Part shown: in pieces, positions 7,984-17,556 of the stretch
How positions within the stretch are numbered: position 1 is the stretch's first letter
How the letters are laid out: each line of letters starts with the position of its first letter
Assembly (NCBI RefSeq): GCF_001278845.1
Contig: NZ_CP012590.1
Coordinates: forward strand, 1,178,001-1,242,000
Source: Actinomyces sp. oral taxon 414
GTDB taxonomy: Bacteria > Actinomycetota > Actinomycetes > Actinomycetales > Actinomycetaceae
Length of the DNA stretch: 64,000 bases
Direction of reading: 5' to 3'
Position numbers and translations under genes: made by a program
The notes under the pieces: generated by a model
The model's input: only the letters and a program-made list of their open reading frames with translations
The model's database searches: none
Told to the model about the DNA's origin: nothing

Positions 7984-8871
7984 GGAAGGTTATTCAGTGG
8001 GTGGTTTTGAATACGTAGAGTGAGAGTGCGGCGGTGATGGTCTGTTCGAATGTGTGCAGGGGGCGGCGGTAGTCGGTGCGAGTGGATTCTCCAGGCCTTG
8101 ATGTGGGCGATGGTCTGCTCTTTCGGCCTGGCGGATCCGGCTGATGCTCTTGTTGGCCTCTTCGGCGGCTTCGCTCAGTTCGCCGTTGGGGGGCTTCTTG
8201 TGCGGGGTGATCATTCCCTTGCCGATGTATCCCTTGTCGGCGATCCATCCGGAGGGGTCCAGCCCGTCGAGCAGTCCGGAAGGCGCCTGGTGCGGCCACG
8301 TCGTGCATGGAGCCGGGGTGGGGGTCCCAGGCCCACACGAGCCTGCCGCCGGGCAGGACCAGGATCAGAGGCGTTCATGCCGGTCGTCTTGTGCTCACCG
8401 CGACCATGGTTCGCGGTGAGCGCGCCAACTCCAGCAAGGGAAGAGGGGGCCGTCCAGCACGACAGTCACAGCCCTCGGGCACCTCCTCGGCCGTGAGCAG
8501 CATGTCCCTCAGGGCCCGGACGATCGCCCCGGTCATGACCTTGATGGCCCGCGAGACAGTGGGCTGGGACACATCCAATTGCTCGCCGATCACCGCCTGC
8601 ACAATGTTGTGACGCATGCGGATCAGCGCCGCCCTCAAAGACCCCCGCAGCCCCAGGCTCGGAGGACGCCCCTCGACACCCTCCTCGCGCAGACGTGCGA
8701 GCAGATCGGCGAACTTGGGGGTGGGCAGTCCCGTGGTATACTTCATGACGATGGTCCGTTTCTCGTGAGGTCGTCGGTTTTGATTTCTGTCGACTATTGT
8801 ACCTCACGGGGGCGGACCATCATAATATTGCTTCCCGGAAATGCACCAAGACGCCCGCTGAATAACCTTCC
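7984..8871 (-). mobile_element. IS-B copy 2: IS5-like insertion sequence, 888 bp
   Basis: The ends are GGAAGGTTATTCAG (7984) and CTGAATAACCTTCC (ending 8871). Most of the sequence is nearly identical to the copy at 3253. Inside, minus-strand transposase frames run from MKYTTGLPTPKFADLLARLREEGVEG at 8746 to about 7990 and are broken by several frameshifts. It replaced the 3' part of the ATPase gene to its right. Confidence 0.85.
7990..8746 (-). pseudogene. IS-B copy 2 transposase, frameshifted
   Basis: Minus-strand blocks RGSLRAALIRMRHNIVQAVIGEQLDVSQPTVSRAIKVMTGAIV, GSMHDVAAPGAFRT and SISRIRQ correspond to the IS-B copy 1 transposase, with additional small insertions such as the altered stretch near 8120. 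It is not translatable as one protein. Confidence 0.8.
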
Positions 8872-9578
8872 AGATGCGGTCTGCCGGCGGCGTCCGTCTC
8901 AATGGTCAGGGACTCGAATCCGGGCACCGCTGCGCGCAGGGCCTGCTGCATGCGCCTGAGCCACGCATCACGGGTACGGGTCGCGGCCGCGTTCATCTGG
9001 ATAATGAAGTCGCTTCCGAAGGGGTCGTCATCGGCGACGACGGCGCGCGAGGGGTCGCGGATGATCTGGGGGACGAGATGGAAGTACTGGACCTGGTCGA
9101 AGTAGTCGGCGATGGAGCGGAAGCTCTGGTTGGATGCGATCTGTTCGAGGTGCGTCTGGGTCAGGAGGACCTCATCCATCAGATCCCGGTCGTCGGGGCG
9201 CTTGAGCAGTTCCTCCCCGTTCTTCACGACCAGTTCCTCGTCGACGACGGGGCGGTTCCGCCCCTTCCCCTCGCCCTTGACGGAGAGCCTGTAGCGCCAT
9301 GAATCACCGCCGTCCCGCAGTGTCACATTGACGACGAGACGCCCTTTGGCGTTGGTGCGTGCGAACAGACTGCGGACCTTCTTCAGACCACCCCGACGAT
9401 CGACGGCGGAGGCGAGCCCGCCACCCGGACCGGCGATGTCGGCCAGGAAGCGGAAGACGTCGAGGAGGTTGGACTTGCCGGCCGCGTTGGGACCCACGAC
9501 GAACAGGCGCTCGCCGACGTCGAACTCCACGTTCTTGAAGTTCCGCCAGTTGCTCGCCGCCAGGTGCGTGATCCTCAT
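8872..9578 (-). pseudogene. RecF/SMC-like AAA ATPase, 3' end lost to IS-B
   Basis: From ATG 9578 on the minus strand the protein reads [48 protein letters not shown], the N-terminal lobe of an ABC-type ATPase (AAA_15/AAA_21, as in OLD-like and RecF-like proteins) with Walker [10 protein letters not shown] and a Q-loop-like QTHLEQIASNQSF. At residue ~236 the frame runs into IS-B copy 2. The signature motif and Walker B, needed for ATP hydrolysis, are missing. Such ATPases often belong to phage-defence or repair modules, but the partner gene cannot be seen. Confidence 0.75.
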
Positions 9579-9938
9579 GGGCGTCCCCGTTCCTCCGCTC
9601 GCCGCGCTCACAGGATTCTACGGCGAGGGCGATGGGCGGCGGCTGCGGGCGCGGTGTGTCCGGTGGTGCGTCCGGCGGCGGATGGGCGGCGGCCACGGGC
9701 GCGGTGCGCCCGACGGAGGATAGGCGGAATCGTGCGGAAGACCCAGAGTCGGTGCGCGAGGCGTCAGGCGAGGGCACCCGACCGCGGGTGGTGGTGGTCG
9801 ACCCACGGCGAGCGGTGCGGATGCTCAAGCCGTGGGCGGAACGGTCGAATGCCCTCGCAGGGGCATCCTACGCCGTCGCGCCGCAATTCGGTACCCGTTC
9901 GCGGACCCCGCTGCCGCCCGGCACCGTATGGTGGTGTC
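9579..9938. other. Intergenic region with a short GC-rich direct repeat
   Basis: No gene seen. Two imperfect direct copies beginning GATGGGCGGCGGC (about 9631 and 9680) are the only structure. It should hold the divergent promoters of the ATPase and proA. Confidence 0.5.
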
Positions 9939-11270
9939 ATGAACGAGACCAACGCCACCCCGACGACCCGGCAAGAGGCCGCCGACGAGGCCGCCGACCT
10001 GGTCGCCCGTACCGCCCGCGCCGCCCGCGCCGCCCAACGGTCGGTGGCCGGGGCTCGCCGTGAGGTCAAGGACGCCGGGCTGTGCGCCATGGCCGACCAT
10101 CTCGTGGAGGCGGCCCCGCGCATCCTGGCCGCCAACGGGGCCGACCTGGAGCGCGCCCGTGCCGCGGGCATGAGGGCGGGTCTGGTCGACCGCCTGGCCC
10201 TGACGCCCGAGCGCATCGGGGCCATCGCCGACTCCCTGCGCGAGATCGCGGGCCTGCCCGACCCGGTCGGCGAGATCGTTGACGGCCGCACCCTGCCCAA
10301 CGGCCTGCGGGTGCGCCGCGTGCGCGTTCCCCTGGGCGTGGTGGGCATGATCTACGAGGCGCGCCCCAATGTGACCGTCGACGTGGCCGCCCTGACCCTG
10401 AAGTCCGGCAACGCCGTCGTGCTGCGCGGCGGGAGCGCCGCCGAGGCGACCAACGCCGCCATTGTGGACGTCCTGCGCGCGGCCCTGTCCGACGCCGCCC
10501 TGCCGGCCGACCTGGTCGCCACCGTCGACTCCGCCGGCAGGGCGGGGGCCGCCGCGCTCATGCGGGCCCGCGGCCTCATCGACGTTCTCGTCCCGCGCGG
10601 CGGGGCCGGGCTCATCCGGGCCGTCGTCGAGCAGTCCGCGGTGCCCGTCATCGAGACCGGCAGCGGCAACTGCCACATCTACGCCGATGCCTCCGCCGAC
10701 GTCGCCGCCGCCGTGCCGCTCATCGTCAACGCCAAGACTCAGCGCGTGGGCGTGTGCAACGCCGCCGAGACCCTCCTGGTGCACCGCGACGCCGCCGGCG
10801 CCCTCCTGCCCGACGTCGCCGCCGCCCTGTGGGACAGGGGAGTGACCCTCCACGCCGACGCCGCCGCCCGCGCCCTCCTCGCCCCCGCCGCGGCCGGCTC
10901 CGGCCACGAGGACCTGCTGGTGCCCGCCGCCGAGGAGGACTGGGCCACCGAGTACGGCAGCCCGGACCTGGCCGTGCGCGTCGTCGCCGACCTGGAGGAG
11001 GCCGTGGCCCACATCGAACGGTGGTCCACCGGGCACACCGAGGCGATCCTCACCCGGGACGTGGCCTGCGTAAACCGCTTCGTCGCGGCGGTCGACTCCG
11101 CCGCCGTCATGGTCAACGCCTCCACGCGCTTCACCGACGGCGGCCAGCTGGGGCTGGGCGCGGAGCTGGGCATCTCCACCCAGAAGCTGCACGCCCGCGG
11201 CCCCATGGGGCTGGCCGCCCTGACCACGACACAGTGGATCGTCGAGGGGGACGGCCATGTGCGGCCCTGA
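9939..11270 (+). CDS. proA: Glutamate-5-semialdehyde dehydrogenase (gamma-glutamyl phosphate reductase)
   Basis: A 443-residue cytoplasmic enzyme that reduces gamma-glutamyl phosphate to glutamate semialdehyde with NADPH, the second step of proline synthesis. Family stretches: [45 protein letters not shown], and [17 protein letters not shown] with the catalytic Cys, then [28 protein letters not shown]. Length is normal. ATG 9939 is chosen because the family begins shortly before ARAARAAQ; the longer open frame upstream looks non-coding. proB, often adjacent in actinobacteria, is not upstream, and nadD lies 13 kb away. Confidence 0.95.
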   Translation: MNETNATPTTRQEAADEAADLVARTARAARAAQRSVAGARREVKDAGLCAMADHLVEAAPRILAANGADLERARAAGMRAGLVDRLALTPERIGAIADSLREIAGLPDPVGEIVDGRTLPNGLRVRRVRVPLGVVGMIYEARPNVTVDVAALTLKSGNAVVLRGGSAAEATNAAIVDVLRAALSDAALPADLVATVDSAGRAGAAALMRARGLIDVLVPRGGAGLIRAVVEQSAVPVIETGSGNCHIYADASADVAAAVPLIVNAKTQRVGVCNAAETLLVHRDAAGALLPDVAAALWDRGVTLHADAAARALLAPAAAGSGHEDLLVPAAEEDWATEYGSPDLAVRVVADLEEAVAHIERWSTGHTEAILTRDVACVNRFVAAVDSAAVMVNASTRFTDGGQLGLGAELGISTQKLHARGPMGLAALTTTQWIVEGDGHVRP

Positions 11271-11285
11271 GGACGGGGGCGCCCC

Positions 11286-11684
11286 GTGAGGGCCCGGCGC
11301 GGCCGCGCGGTCGCCGCGGGGGTGGCGCTCAGCGCCGCGGCCGCCCTGGCGGGCCTGGCCGCGGTCGTGCTGCGCGGGCCCGCCGAGCCCGCCGGCGAGC
11401 CGGGGATCACCATGACGTCCGCGCCCCGCGACGCGGAGGGCTCCCCGGCCCCGGCGCCCGCAGACTCGACGACGGCGCCCGCGGAGTCCTCGGACCCGGC
11501 GGGTCCGGCGGCGCAGGGGCCCTCGGACTCGTCGGACTCGCCGGCGCGGGCGCCCGCCGGGGCTGAGGCGGCGCCCGAGGTCGTCGCGCCCCCGCCCCAG
11601 GTTCTGCCCACACCCTCCTCCCCGGACGATCCCGACAACGACGCGGCGGATGGCAACGAGGCCGAGGACCTTGACGGCGATTGA
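11286..11684 (+). CDS. Small membrane-anchored or secreted protein, Ala/Pro/Ser-rich
   Basis: A 132-residue protein starting at GTG 11286, 15 bp after proA. MRARRGRAVAAGVALSAAAALAGLAAVVL is a basic start followed by one hydrophobic helix, either a signal peptide or an anchor. The remainder is a low-complexity Pro/Ala/Ser/Asp tail with no domain. Function unknown. It may be co-transcribed with proA. Compositional bias makes coding calls weaker in such GC-rich DNA. Confidence 0.5.
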   Translation: MRARRGRAVAAGVALSAAAALAGLAAVVLRGPAEPAGEPGITMTSAPRDAEGSPAPAPADSTTAPAESSDPAGPAAQGPSDSSDSPARAPAGAEAAPEVVAPPPQVLPTPSSPDDPDNDAADGNEAEDLDGD

Positions 11685-11821
11685 GCCCCCTCGCCCGGGC
11701 CGGGCCTGATGCCGCACGGCCGGGGCGCCCGCGTACTGGGCGGCGCACTGACCGGGATGCCGGTGCCGGCGCGGCGCGGGCCGGCTCCGATGCCGCGCGC
11801 CCGGGGCCCCGCGGGCCGGGC

Positions 11822-12487
11822 CTACACGAGCCGGTAGCCGACGCCCCGGACCGTCTCCAGCCGCTGCTTGCCGAGCTTTCCCCGCAGGTAGGACACGTAC
11901 ACGTCCACGACATTGGACCCCGGGTCGAAGTCCATCCCCCACACCCGCTCCAGCAGCTGCTCGCGGCTGAGGACCTGGTCCGGGTGGCGCATGAAGGTCT
12001 CCGCCAGTGAGAACTCCCGGGCGGACAGGTCGACCCAGCGCCCGTCGACGCTCACGCGCCGGGTGCGCAGGTCCAGGACCAGCCCGCCGTGCTCGAGCAG
12101 GTTGCCGTCCGCCCCGCCCTCCGGCGCCGGCGGGCGCAGGCGCAGGCGGACCCGGGCGACGAGCTCCTCGAAGGAGAAGGGCTTGGGCATGTAGTCGTCG
12201 GCCCCGTTCTCCAGGCCTGCGACGCGGTCCGCCACCGAGGAGCGGGCCGTGAGCATAATGATGGGCGTTCTCACGCCCTGCCCGCGCAGGCGCTCGAGGA
12301 CCTCGAAGCCGTCGATGTCGGGCAGCCCCACGTCCAGCAGGACCAGGTCGACCCCGCCCATGAGCACCGCCTCCACGGCCTGCTCGCCCCTGGTGACGAC
12401 CCGGGGCGTGAAGCCCGCGGCCTTGAGGCCCTTGGTGAGGAAGGAGGCGATGCGGGCCTCGTCCTCGACGATCAGCACGGTGCTCAC
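11822..12487 (-). CDS. OmpR-family response regulator
   Basis: A 221-residue two-component regulator. Receiver domain (residues 1-115): acidic pocket VEDE, phospho-acceptor Asp in LVLLDVGLPDIDGFEVL, switch Thr in MLTARS, Lys in PKPFS. Winged-helix DNA-binding domain (about 128-221): DLRTRRVSV, LSAREFSLAETFMRHP, SREQLLERVWG, VDVYVSYLRGKLG, VRGVGYRLV. It overlaps the sensor kinase gene by 4 bp and is the last gene of the nine-gene minus-strand series. It may control that series or surface genes elsewhere. Confidence 0.93.
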   Translation of the reverse strand: MSTVLIVEDEARIASFLTKGLKAAGFTPRVVTRGEQAVEAVLMGGVDLVLLDVGLPDIDGFEVLERLRGQGVRTPIIMLTARSSVADRVAGLENGADDYMPKPFSFEELVARVRLRLRPPAPEGGADGNLLEHGGLVLDLRTRRVSVDGRWVDLSAREFSLAETFMRHPDQVLSREQLLERVWGMDFDPGSNVVDVYVSYLRGKLGKQRLETVRGVGYRLV

Positions 12488-13938
12488 GAGACTCCTTCCG
12501 ACTCGTTGGCGGCGCGGGCGCCCGGCGTCAGCGGCAGGCGCAGCGTGAAAATTGATCCTCGCCCGGGCACGGACTCCACGTCAAGGGCCCCGCCGTGGGC
12601 GGTCACGATGTTCTCCACGACGCTTAGGCCCAGGCCCGTCCCCGGCGCCAGGGCCGCCGCCTGCGGGGCCCGCGCCAGACGGCGGCGTATGGTCGGCAGG
12701 TCCTGCGGGGCGATGCCGATGCCCCGGTCCTCCACCCGCAGGAGCAGCTCATCGCCCGCCACCAGCGACCCCAGACGGATCGGCGAGCCCGGCGGGGAGT
12801 ACTTGACCGCATTAGTCGCCAGCTCCAGCCAGGCCTCGGTGATGCGCGTCGCATCGATCACGGCCGTCGTCTCGGCGCTGGGGCCCAGGACCCAGTCCCT
12901 GGGTCCCAGCGCGCGGGCCTTGTCGAAGACCTGCGCCGTCAGCGCGGCGACGTCGGTGGGCGCGGGAGACACGAAGTCGATGCTCGAGCTGCGGGCGACC
13001 TCCAGCAGGCCCGCGACCAGCGTCCCCATGCGGTCGAGCTCGTCGAGGGCCAGCTCCCGGGTCTGCCGCACGTCGTCGGGGTCGTCGGCGTCAATGAGCT
13101 CCAGGTGCCCGCGCACCACCGTAATCGGGGTGCGCAGCTCGTGCCCGACGTCGTCGAGGAGCTCGCGCTGGGTCTCGACGGAGCGCTGGACGCGGTCCAG
13201 CATCCGGTTGACGGCGCCGGCCAGGGCGGACAGGTCGTCCCGGCCACGCACCGCCACGCGGGTGGTCAGGTCGCGCTCGTCAATGGAGTCGGTGGCCCGG
13301 CGCAGCTCCTCGATGGGGCGCAGCAGCCGCTCCACGCCGAACCACGACAGCGCGCCGGCCAGGGCGACCGTGACGACGGCGGAGGCCGCGTACAGGCCCA
13401 TGGTGCTCCGCAGCTCGGCCTCTGCGGCGTCCAGGTCGACCGCGCGCGCCAGGGCGGCCCGCTGGACGCCGTCGTTCAGCGGCACGACCAGCACCCGGTG
13501 GCGTCCGGAGGCCGTCTCGACGGTCTCGATGACCGACTCGCCCGTCCGCGACAGGGCCAGCAGCCGGTCCATGAGCGCCGCGTCGGACCGCAGGGCCGCC
13601 CCGGCGCCCTGGGCGGAGACCCACCGCGCCCGCCCGTCGACAATGCCGAGCTCGCTGTCGAAGGGGGGCAGGTTCGAGCGCTCCAGGTGCGCCAGGACGA
13701 CCTGCGCGGGGCCGGTCAGGGCGCGGCCCGTCACCGGGTCGGCCCCGCTGCCCGCCATCTGGCGCAGTTCGGCGCGGGTCAGCGCCAGGCGCGTGTCGAC
13801 GTCGTCGCGGAGGCTGCGCAGACCCAGCACCCACACCGCCGCCCCGGAGGTGAGCAGGGCGATCAGGGAGACTGCGATAATCGTCCACGTCAGCCGGGTG
13901 CGGATCGTGGCCCGGCGGAGCGCGGCGGCGGGGTTCAT
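12484..13938 (-). CDS. Sensor histidine kinase of the two-component pair
   Basis: A 484-residue membrane kinase. Transmembrane segment 1 (about 15-38, LTWTIIAVSLIALLTSGAAVWVLGL), an extracytoplasmic sensor region of about 150 residues, transmembrane segment 2 (about 190-210), HAMP (ELRRATDSIDERDLTTRV), phospho-His in DDVGHELRTPITVVRGHLE, N-box ELATNAVKYSPPGS, G-boxes DRGIGIA and GTGLGLSVV. It faces a signal at the cell surface and phosphorylates the regulator at 11822. Overlaps of 4 bp on both sides tie it to ugd and the regulator. Confidence 0.93.
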   Translation of the reverse strand: MNPAAALRRATIRTRLTWTIIAVSLIALLTSGAAVWVLGLRSLRDDVDTRLALTRAELRQMAGSGADPVTGRALTGPAQVVLAHLERSNLPPFDSELGIVDGRARWVSAQGAGAALRSDAALMDRLLALSRTGESVIETVETASGRHRVLVVPLNDGVQRAALARAVDLDAAEAELRSTMGLYAASAVVTVALAGALSWFGVERLLRPIEELRRATDSIDERDLTTRVAVRGRDDLSALAGAVNRMLDRVQRSVETQRELLDDVGHELRTPITVVRGHLELIDADDPDDVRQTRELALDELDRMGTLVAGLLEVARSSSIDFVSPAPTDVAALTAQVFDKARALGPRDWVLGPSAETTAVIDATRITEAWLELATNAVKYSPPGSPIRLGSLVAGDELLLRVEDRGIGIAPQDLPTIRRRLARAPQAAALAPGTGLGLSVVENIVTAHGGALDVESVPGRGSIFTLRLPLTPGARAANESEGVS

Positions 13939-15320
13939 CCGACCATTGTGCCTGCGAGCGCCCGGCGCCGCGGTGCGCTCCGCCGCGGTTCGGAGGGGCG
14001 GCCGATGCCGTGGTAGTCCCACCCGGCCGCCGTCCACCGGGAGGGGGTCAGGGCGTTGCGCGCGTCGATGAGCACGGGCCGGGCCACCCGCGCCGCCGCC
14101 GCCTCGGGGTCCAGGTCCGTCAGCTCCTTCCACTCCGTGCCCAGAATGACCAGCTCGGCGCCCTCCAGCGCCCGCAGCGCGTCCGGCTGGGTGCGCAGGA
14201 CGGGGTGAAGGCGCGACAGGCCCGCCAGACCCCTGGGGTCGTGGACGGTGACGACGGCGCCGGCGTCCGCCAGGCGCAGCGCCACCTCCAGCACGGGGGA
14301 GTCGCGCAGGTCGTCGCTGTCCGGTTTGAAGGTGATGCCCAGGATCGTCACCGCCCGGCCCGCGGCGTCGGGGCCCAGGGCCTCCAGGGCCATCTGCGTC
14401 ACGCGGTCGCGCTGCCCGCGGTTGATGGAGTCGACCCGCCCCAGGAACGAGGCGAGCCCGTTGGCGCCCAGCTCGGCGGCGCGCTGCTCCAGTCCGCGCA
14501 GGTCCTTGGGCAGGCAGCCCCCGCCGAAGCCGAGGCCGGCGCGCAGGAAGTGGGGGCCGATGCGCGCGTCGCGCCCGATGGCGTCGGCCAGCACGGTGAC
14601 GTCGGCCCCCGTGGCGGCGCACAGGGCGGACATGGCGTTGATGAAGCTGATCTTCGTGGCGAGGAAGGCGTTGGCCGCCGTCTTGACCAGTTCGGCGGTC
14701 TGATAGCCCATGGTCAGCCGGGGCGCGCCCGCGGCCAGGATGGGGGCGTAGACCTCGTCCAGGATGGTGCGGGCCCGTTCGGCCCGCGCGGTCTCGTCCG
14801 GCAGCCCGTAGACGATGCGGTCGGGGCTCAGGGTGTCGGCCACGGCCATGCTCTCGCGCAGGAACTCGGGGTTCCACACGACCAGGGCGCGCCCGGCCAG
14901 ACGGTCGGCGACCTGCTGGGCGGTACCCACCGGGACGGTCGACTTGCCGACCACCAGCGGCATCCCGTCTGGGTGGACGCACCGGGGCAGCACCGCCGCC
15001 AGGGAGTCGACCGCGCGCCACAGGTGGCTCAGGTCCGCCCCGCGGCCCGACGGCGACTGGGGCGTGCCGACGGCCAGGAAGTGGACGTCGGCGCGGGCGG
15101 CGGCGGCATCGAGCGCAGCGGTGTAGCGCAGGCGGCCGGTCCGCGCGCCCCGGCGCAGCAGCTCGTCCAGTCCGGGCTCGTAGAAGGGGGCCTCTCCGCG
15201 GGCCAGGCGCTCCAGGCGCGCCGGGTCGGTCTCCACGCCCAGGACGTGGTGGCCCAGGTCGGCCATGGCCGCGGCGTGGACGGCTCCCAGGTAGCCGCAG
15301 CCGATCACTGTCAGTCTCAT
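13935..15320 (-). CDS. UDP-glucose/GDP-mannose dehydrogenase family protein
   Basis: A 461-residue cytoplasmic enzyme expected to oxidise UDP-glucose to UDP-glucuronate with NAD. N-terminal Rossmann fold MRLTVIGCGYLGAVHAAAMADLGHHVLGVE; VGKSTVPVGTAQQV; EFLRESMAVADTLSPDRIVYG; TAELVKTAANAFLATKISFINAMSALC; catalytic Cys in LGFGGGCLPKDLRGL; C-terminal GITFKPDSDDLRDSP. Start ATG 15320 gives the canonical MRLTVIG; an in-frame ATG at 15332 is possible. In this gene series it would supply an activated uronic acid to the glycosyltransferases. GDP-mannose as substrate cannot be excluded. Confidence 0.92.
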   Translation of the reverse strand: MRLTVIGCGYLGAVHAAAMADLGHHVLGVETDPARLERLARGEAPFYEPGLDELLRRGARTGRLRYTAALDAAAARADVHFLAVGTPQSPSGRGADLSHLWRAVDSLAAVLPRCVHPDGMPLVVGKSTVPVGTAQQVADRLAGRALVVWNPEFLRESMAVADTLSPDRIVYGLPDETARAERARTILDEVYAPILAAGAPRLTMGYQTAELVKTAANAFLATKISFINAMSALCAATGADVTVLADAIGRDARIGPHFLRAGLGFGGGCLPKDLRGLEQRAAELGANGLASFLGRVDSINRGQRDRVTQMALEALGPDAAGRAVTILGITFKPDSDDLRDSPVLEVALRLADAGAVVTVHDPRGLAGLSRLHPVLRTQPDALRALEGAELVILGTEWKELTDLDPEAAAARVARPVLIDARNALTPSRWTAAGWDYHGIGRPSEPRRSAPRRRALAGTMVG

Positions 15321-16402
15321 GATGGTCTCCATCCGGGGGTTGTAGTGGTGCGGTGCAGGGCGAGGCCGATCCAGTCCCTCATCCAGGCGCTGGCGCCGGG
15401 GCGGAAGACGTGGACGAGGGCCAGGCGCAGGCGCGCGGCGTCGGTGTAGGTGCGCAGCCGCCGCGCGGTGGTGGGCAGGTGCGCGGCGACGTCGTCCAGC
15501 AGGCCCAGGACGCGGTCGTGGGCCGCGGCGCCCAGGCGGCCGGTTACTCGCGCGAGGTCGGCGTGCGCGGCGAGGTTGCCCAGGTCCAGGGCGGCCTCGG
15601 CGGTGGCGGCGGTGTCCAGGTCGATCAGTGACAGATCGCACCCGTCCCACAGGAGCTGGCCGTCATGCAGGTCCCGGTGGGCTGCGACCGCGGGGCCGCG
15701 CTCCTCGTCCAGGGCGGCGCACGCCCGCTCAATGCTCCGTTCGATCCGGCCTTGGCCGCCGACGGCGTCCAGGACGTCCAGGGCGCCGGCCGCGCGCGTC
15801 CGGACCAGCCACCGGTGCAGCACGCCCGCCTCGTGCGCGCCCGTGTGCTCCGGCAGCGCGGCCGCGTCCCGTACGGCGTCGGGCCACACCCGGGCCAGGC
15901 GCCGCCAGCCGGCCAGTCCCGCGTCTCCCAGCTCGTGCAGGGACCGCCCCGGCACGAGTTCCAGGTCGAGATGGTCGGCGCCGCGGCCCACGACTCCGGG
16001 TACGCGCAGGCCGGCGCCCTCGAAGACGCGCCGCACCCGCGGCGGGCAGAGGCGGTGGGCCCGGCCCGGGCGCACGATCTTGCGCACCAGGCGCCCGCCG
16101 ACGACGACGGCGCGCCGTCCCGGCCTGTGGACCGCCAGGCGCCCGCCCAGCTCGCCCGCCAGGGCGGGCGTCAGTCCCGGCAGGTCCGGGTCGGCGGCGT
16201 AGGGGGCCAGGCGCCAGGTCCCGGTGCGCTCGACGCGCCCGGCCCGCAGCAGGCCGTCGGAGGCGTCCACGGCCTCGAAGGCGATGGCGCCGTCGGCCTC
16301 CGGCCAGGCCCGGCGCAGCCCGGGGATCCGGGGCAGGGCCCAGATCGGGCCGGACCCGGTCTGCGGGGTCGGCGGGGTCGGCGGGGTCAACGGGTCGCGC
16401 AT
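15317..16402 (-). CDS. Phosphotransferase-fold (APH-like) protein 1
   Basis: A 361-residue protein with the APH/choline-kinase-like core: AAHRDLHDGQLLWDGCDLSLIDLDTAATAEAALDLGNLAAH. The catalytic loop is HRDLHDGQ, with Gln where Asn is usual, and LIDLDTA holds the metal-binding Asp. A Pro/Thr-rich start (PPTPPTPQTG) precedes the domain. It overlaps ugd by 4 bp and the next phosphotransferase by 16 bp. Substrate unknown; in this context a sugar or lipid-linked glycan intermediate is more likely than an antibiotic. Confidence 0.7.
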   Translation of the reverse strand: MRDPLTPPTPPTPQTGSGPIWALPRIPGLRRAWPEADGAIAFEAVDASDGLLRAGRVERTGTWRLAPYAADPDLPGLTPALAGELGGRLAVHRPGRRAVVVGGRLVRKIVRPGRAHRLCPPRVRRVFEGAGLRVPGVVGRGADHLDLELVPGRSLHELGDAGLAGWRRLARVWPDAVRDAAALPEHTGAHEAGVLHRWLVRTRAAGALDVLDAVGGQGRIERSIERACAALDEERGPAVAAHRDLHDGQLLWDGCDLSLIDLDTAATAEAALDLGNLAAHADLARVTGRLGAAAHDRVLGLLDDVAAHLPTTARRLRTYTDAARLRLALVHVFRPGASAWMRDWIGLALHRTTTTPGWRPS

Positions 16403-17556
16403 GTCTCCTCCAGTTCCTCCAATTCCCGGCCGATGCGCTCGCGCCAGCGCGTATCGGCGTGGCGCAGCGGCTCGGCCAGGCGCGCCAGGCGGGCGCCGAG
16501 CACCCCCGCCGCCAGGTCGGCCTCGTCCGGCACCCGCCCGCCGGCGTCGGCGTAGCCGTCCAGGAGGGCGCGCCCCGTCGCGTCGTCGACGACCGCCAGG
16601 TAGGAGCCCAGGTCGGTGGCGGCGGGGGCCAGCCGGGAGCGCTCGAAGTCGGTGATCCACACGGCGCCGTCGGCCCGGCGCACCAGGACCTGGTCGGGCG
16701 TGAAGTCGCCGTGGGCGAGGACCCGGGGGGCGGGCGGGGCGGCGGGCAGGCGCTCGTCCAGGGCGAGCACCCGGGCCGCGAGCCCCGGGTCCAGGGCCCG
16801 CAGGACCGAGGCGTGGACGGCGCCCGCCCGCCGCCTCTCCGCCCCCCGCCCGGGCAGGCGGGCCGCCAGGTCGGCGGGCAGGCGCCGGGCCGAGGCGTGC
16901 AGGGCGGCCAGGGCGGCCCCGGCCGCCGCGGTCGCCGCGGCGAGCGCCGCCCCCGGGAGGGCCACGCGCGCCAGGTCGGCGTCGCCCACGAATCTCAGGG
17001 CGCTGATATGCGTCGGCGGGCCCGGGGCGGCGAATCCGGGCGCCGCGGCGGGAATCGGCGCGCCCGGGACGCGCGCGGCAATGAAGTCGCGCAGGCGCAG
17101 CTCGTCGTCCTGGGGGGCGGAGGTGATGCGCACCACCCCGGTGCCGGTGCGTACGACCAGGCGCCGCAGGGGGTTGTGGCGCAGCACCCGCGCGCCGTCG
17201 GGGTCCTCCACGAGCCCGCCGGCCGCGGCCCGGCCCACGTGCTCCATGAGCGCGGGGTCGGAGGCGAGCCGGCCGGCGTGCAGCACCAGGCCGCCGTCGA
17301 GCTCGCGCCGCACGGTGCGCAGGCCGCGCTCGCGGGCGCGGCGCGCGGCCCGCTCCGCCTTGGCGCGGCTGATGGGCCACAGCAGGCGGGCCCAGCCGGC
17401 GGGCCGGCCGGTGGCCGCCTCCTCCAGGCCCACCGCCAGCGACACGTCCGGTTTGATGCGCAGCCGTGCGGCGCGCACCGGCCAGCCGGTCAGGTCGGAT
17501 AGCCGGTCCTGATCGAGCACGGCCTCGACGGCGGCCCAGGTGCTAGAGATGTCCAC
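16387..17556 (-). CDS. Phosphotransferase-fold (APH-like) protein 2
   Basis: A 389-residue protein starting at GTG 17556, which overlaps the ABC transporter gene by 14 bp. The C-terminal half has the APH core: RVLAHGDFTPDQVLVRRADGAVWITDFERSRLAPAATDLGSYLAV. Again the loop ends in Gln (HGDFTPDQ). The N-terminal 170 residues (LRIKPDVSLAVGLEE..., RRELDGGLVLHAGRL) form a second region that I do not recognise. It is only distantly similar to the neighbour at 15317, so the pair is not a recent duplication. Role in the glycan series is inferred. Confidence 0.68.
   Translation of the reverse strand: MDISSTWAAVEAVLDQDRLSDLTGWPVRAARLRIKPDVSLAVGLEEAATGRPAGWARLLWPISRAKAERAARRARERGLRTVRRELDGGLVLHAGRLASDPALMEHVGRAAAGGLVEDPDGARVLRHNPLRRLVVRTGTGVVRITSAPQDDELRLRDFIAARVPGAPIPAAAPGFAAPGPPTHISALRFVGDADLARVALPGAALAAATAAAGAALAALHASARRLPADLAARLPGRGAERRRAGAVHASVLRALDPGLAARVLALDERLPAAPPAPRVLAHGDFTPDQVLVRRADGAVWITDFERSRLAPAATDLGSYLAVVDDATGRALLDGYADAGGRVPDEADLAAGVLGARLARLAEPLRHADTRWRERIGRELEELEETCATR

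Noticed and set aside
15317..17556. The two phosphotransferase-fold genes considered as aminoglycoside-resistance genes
   Set aside because: Their position within a glycan operon, unusual Gln in the catalytic loop and extra N-terminal regions argue against a resistance role; the sequence gives no positive evidence for antibiotic substrates.
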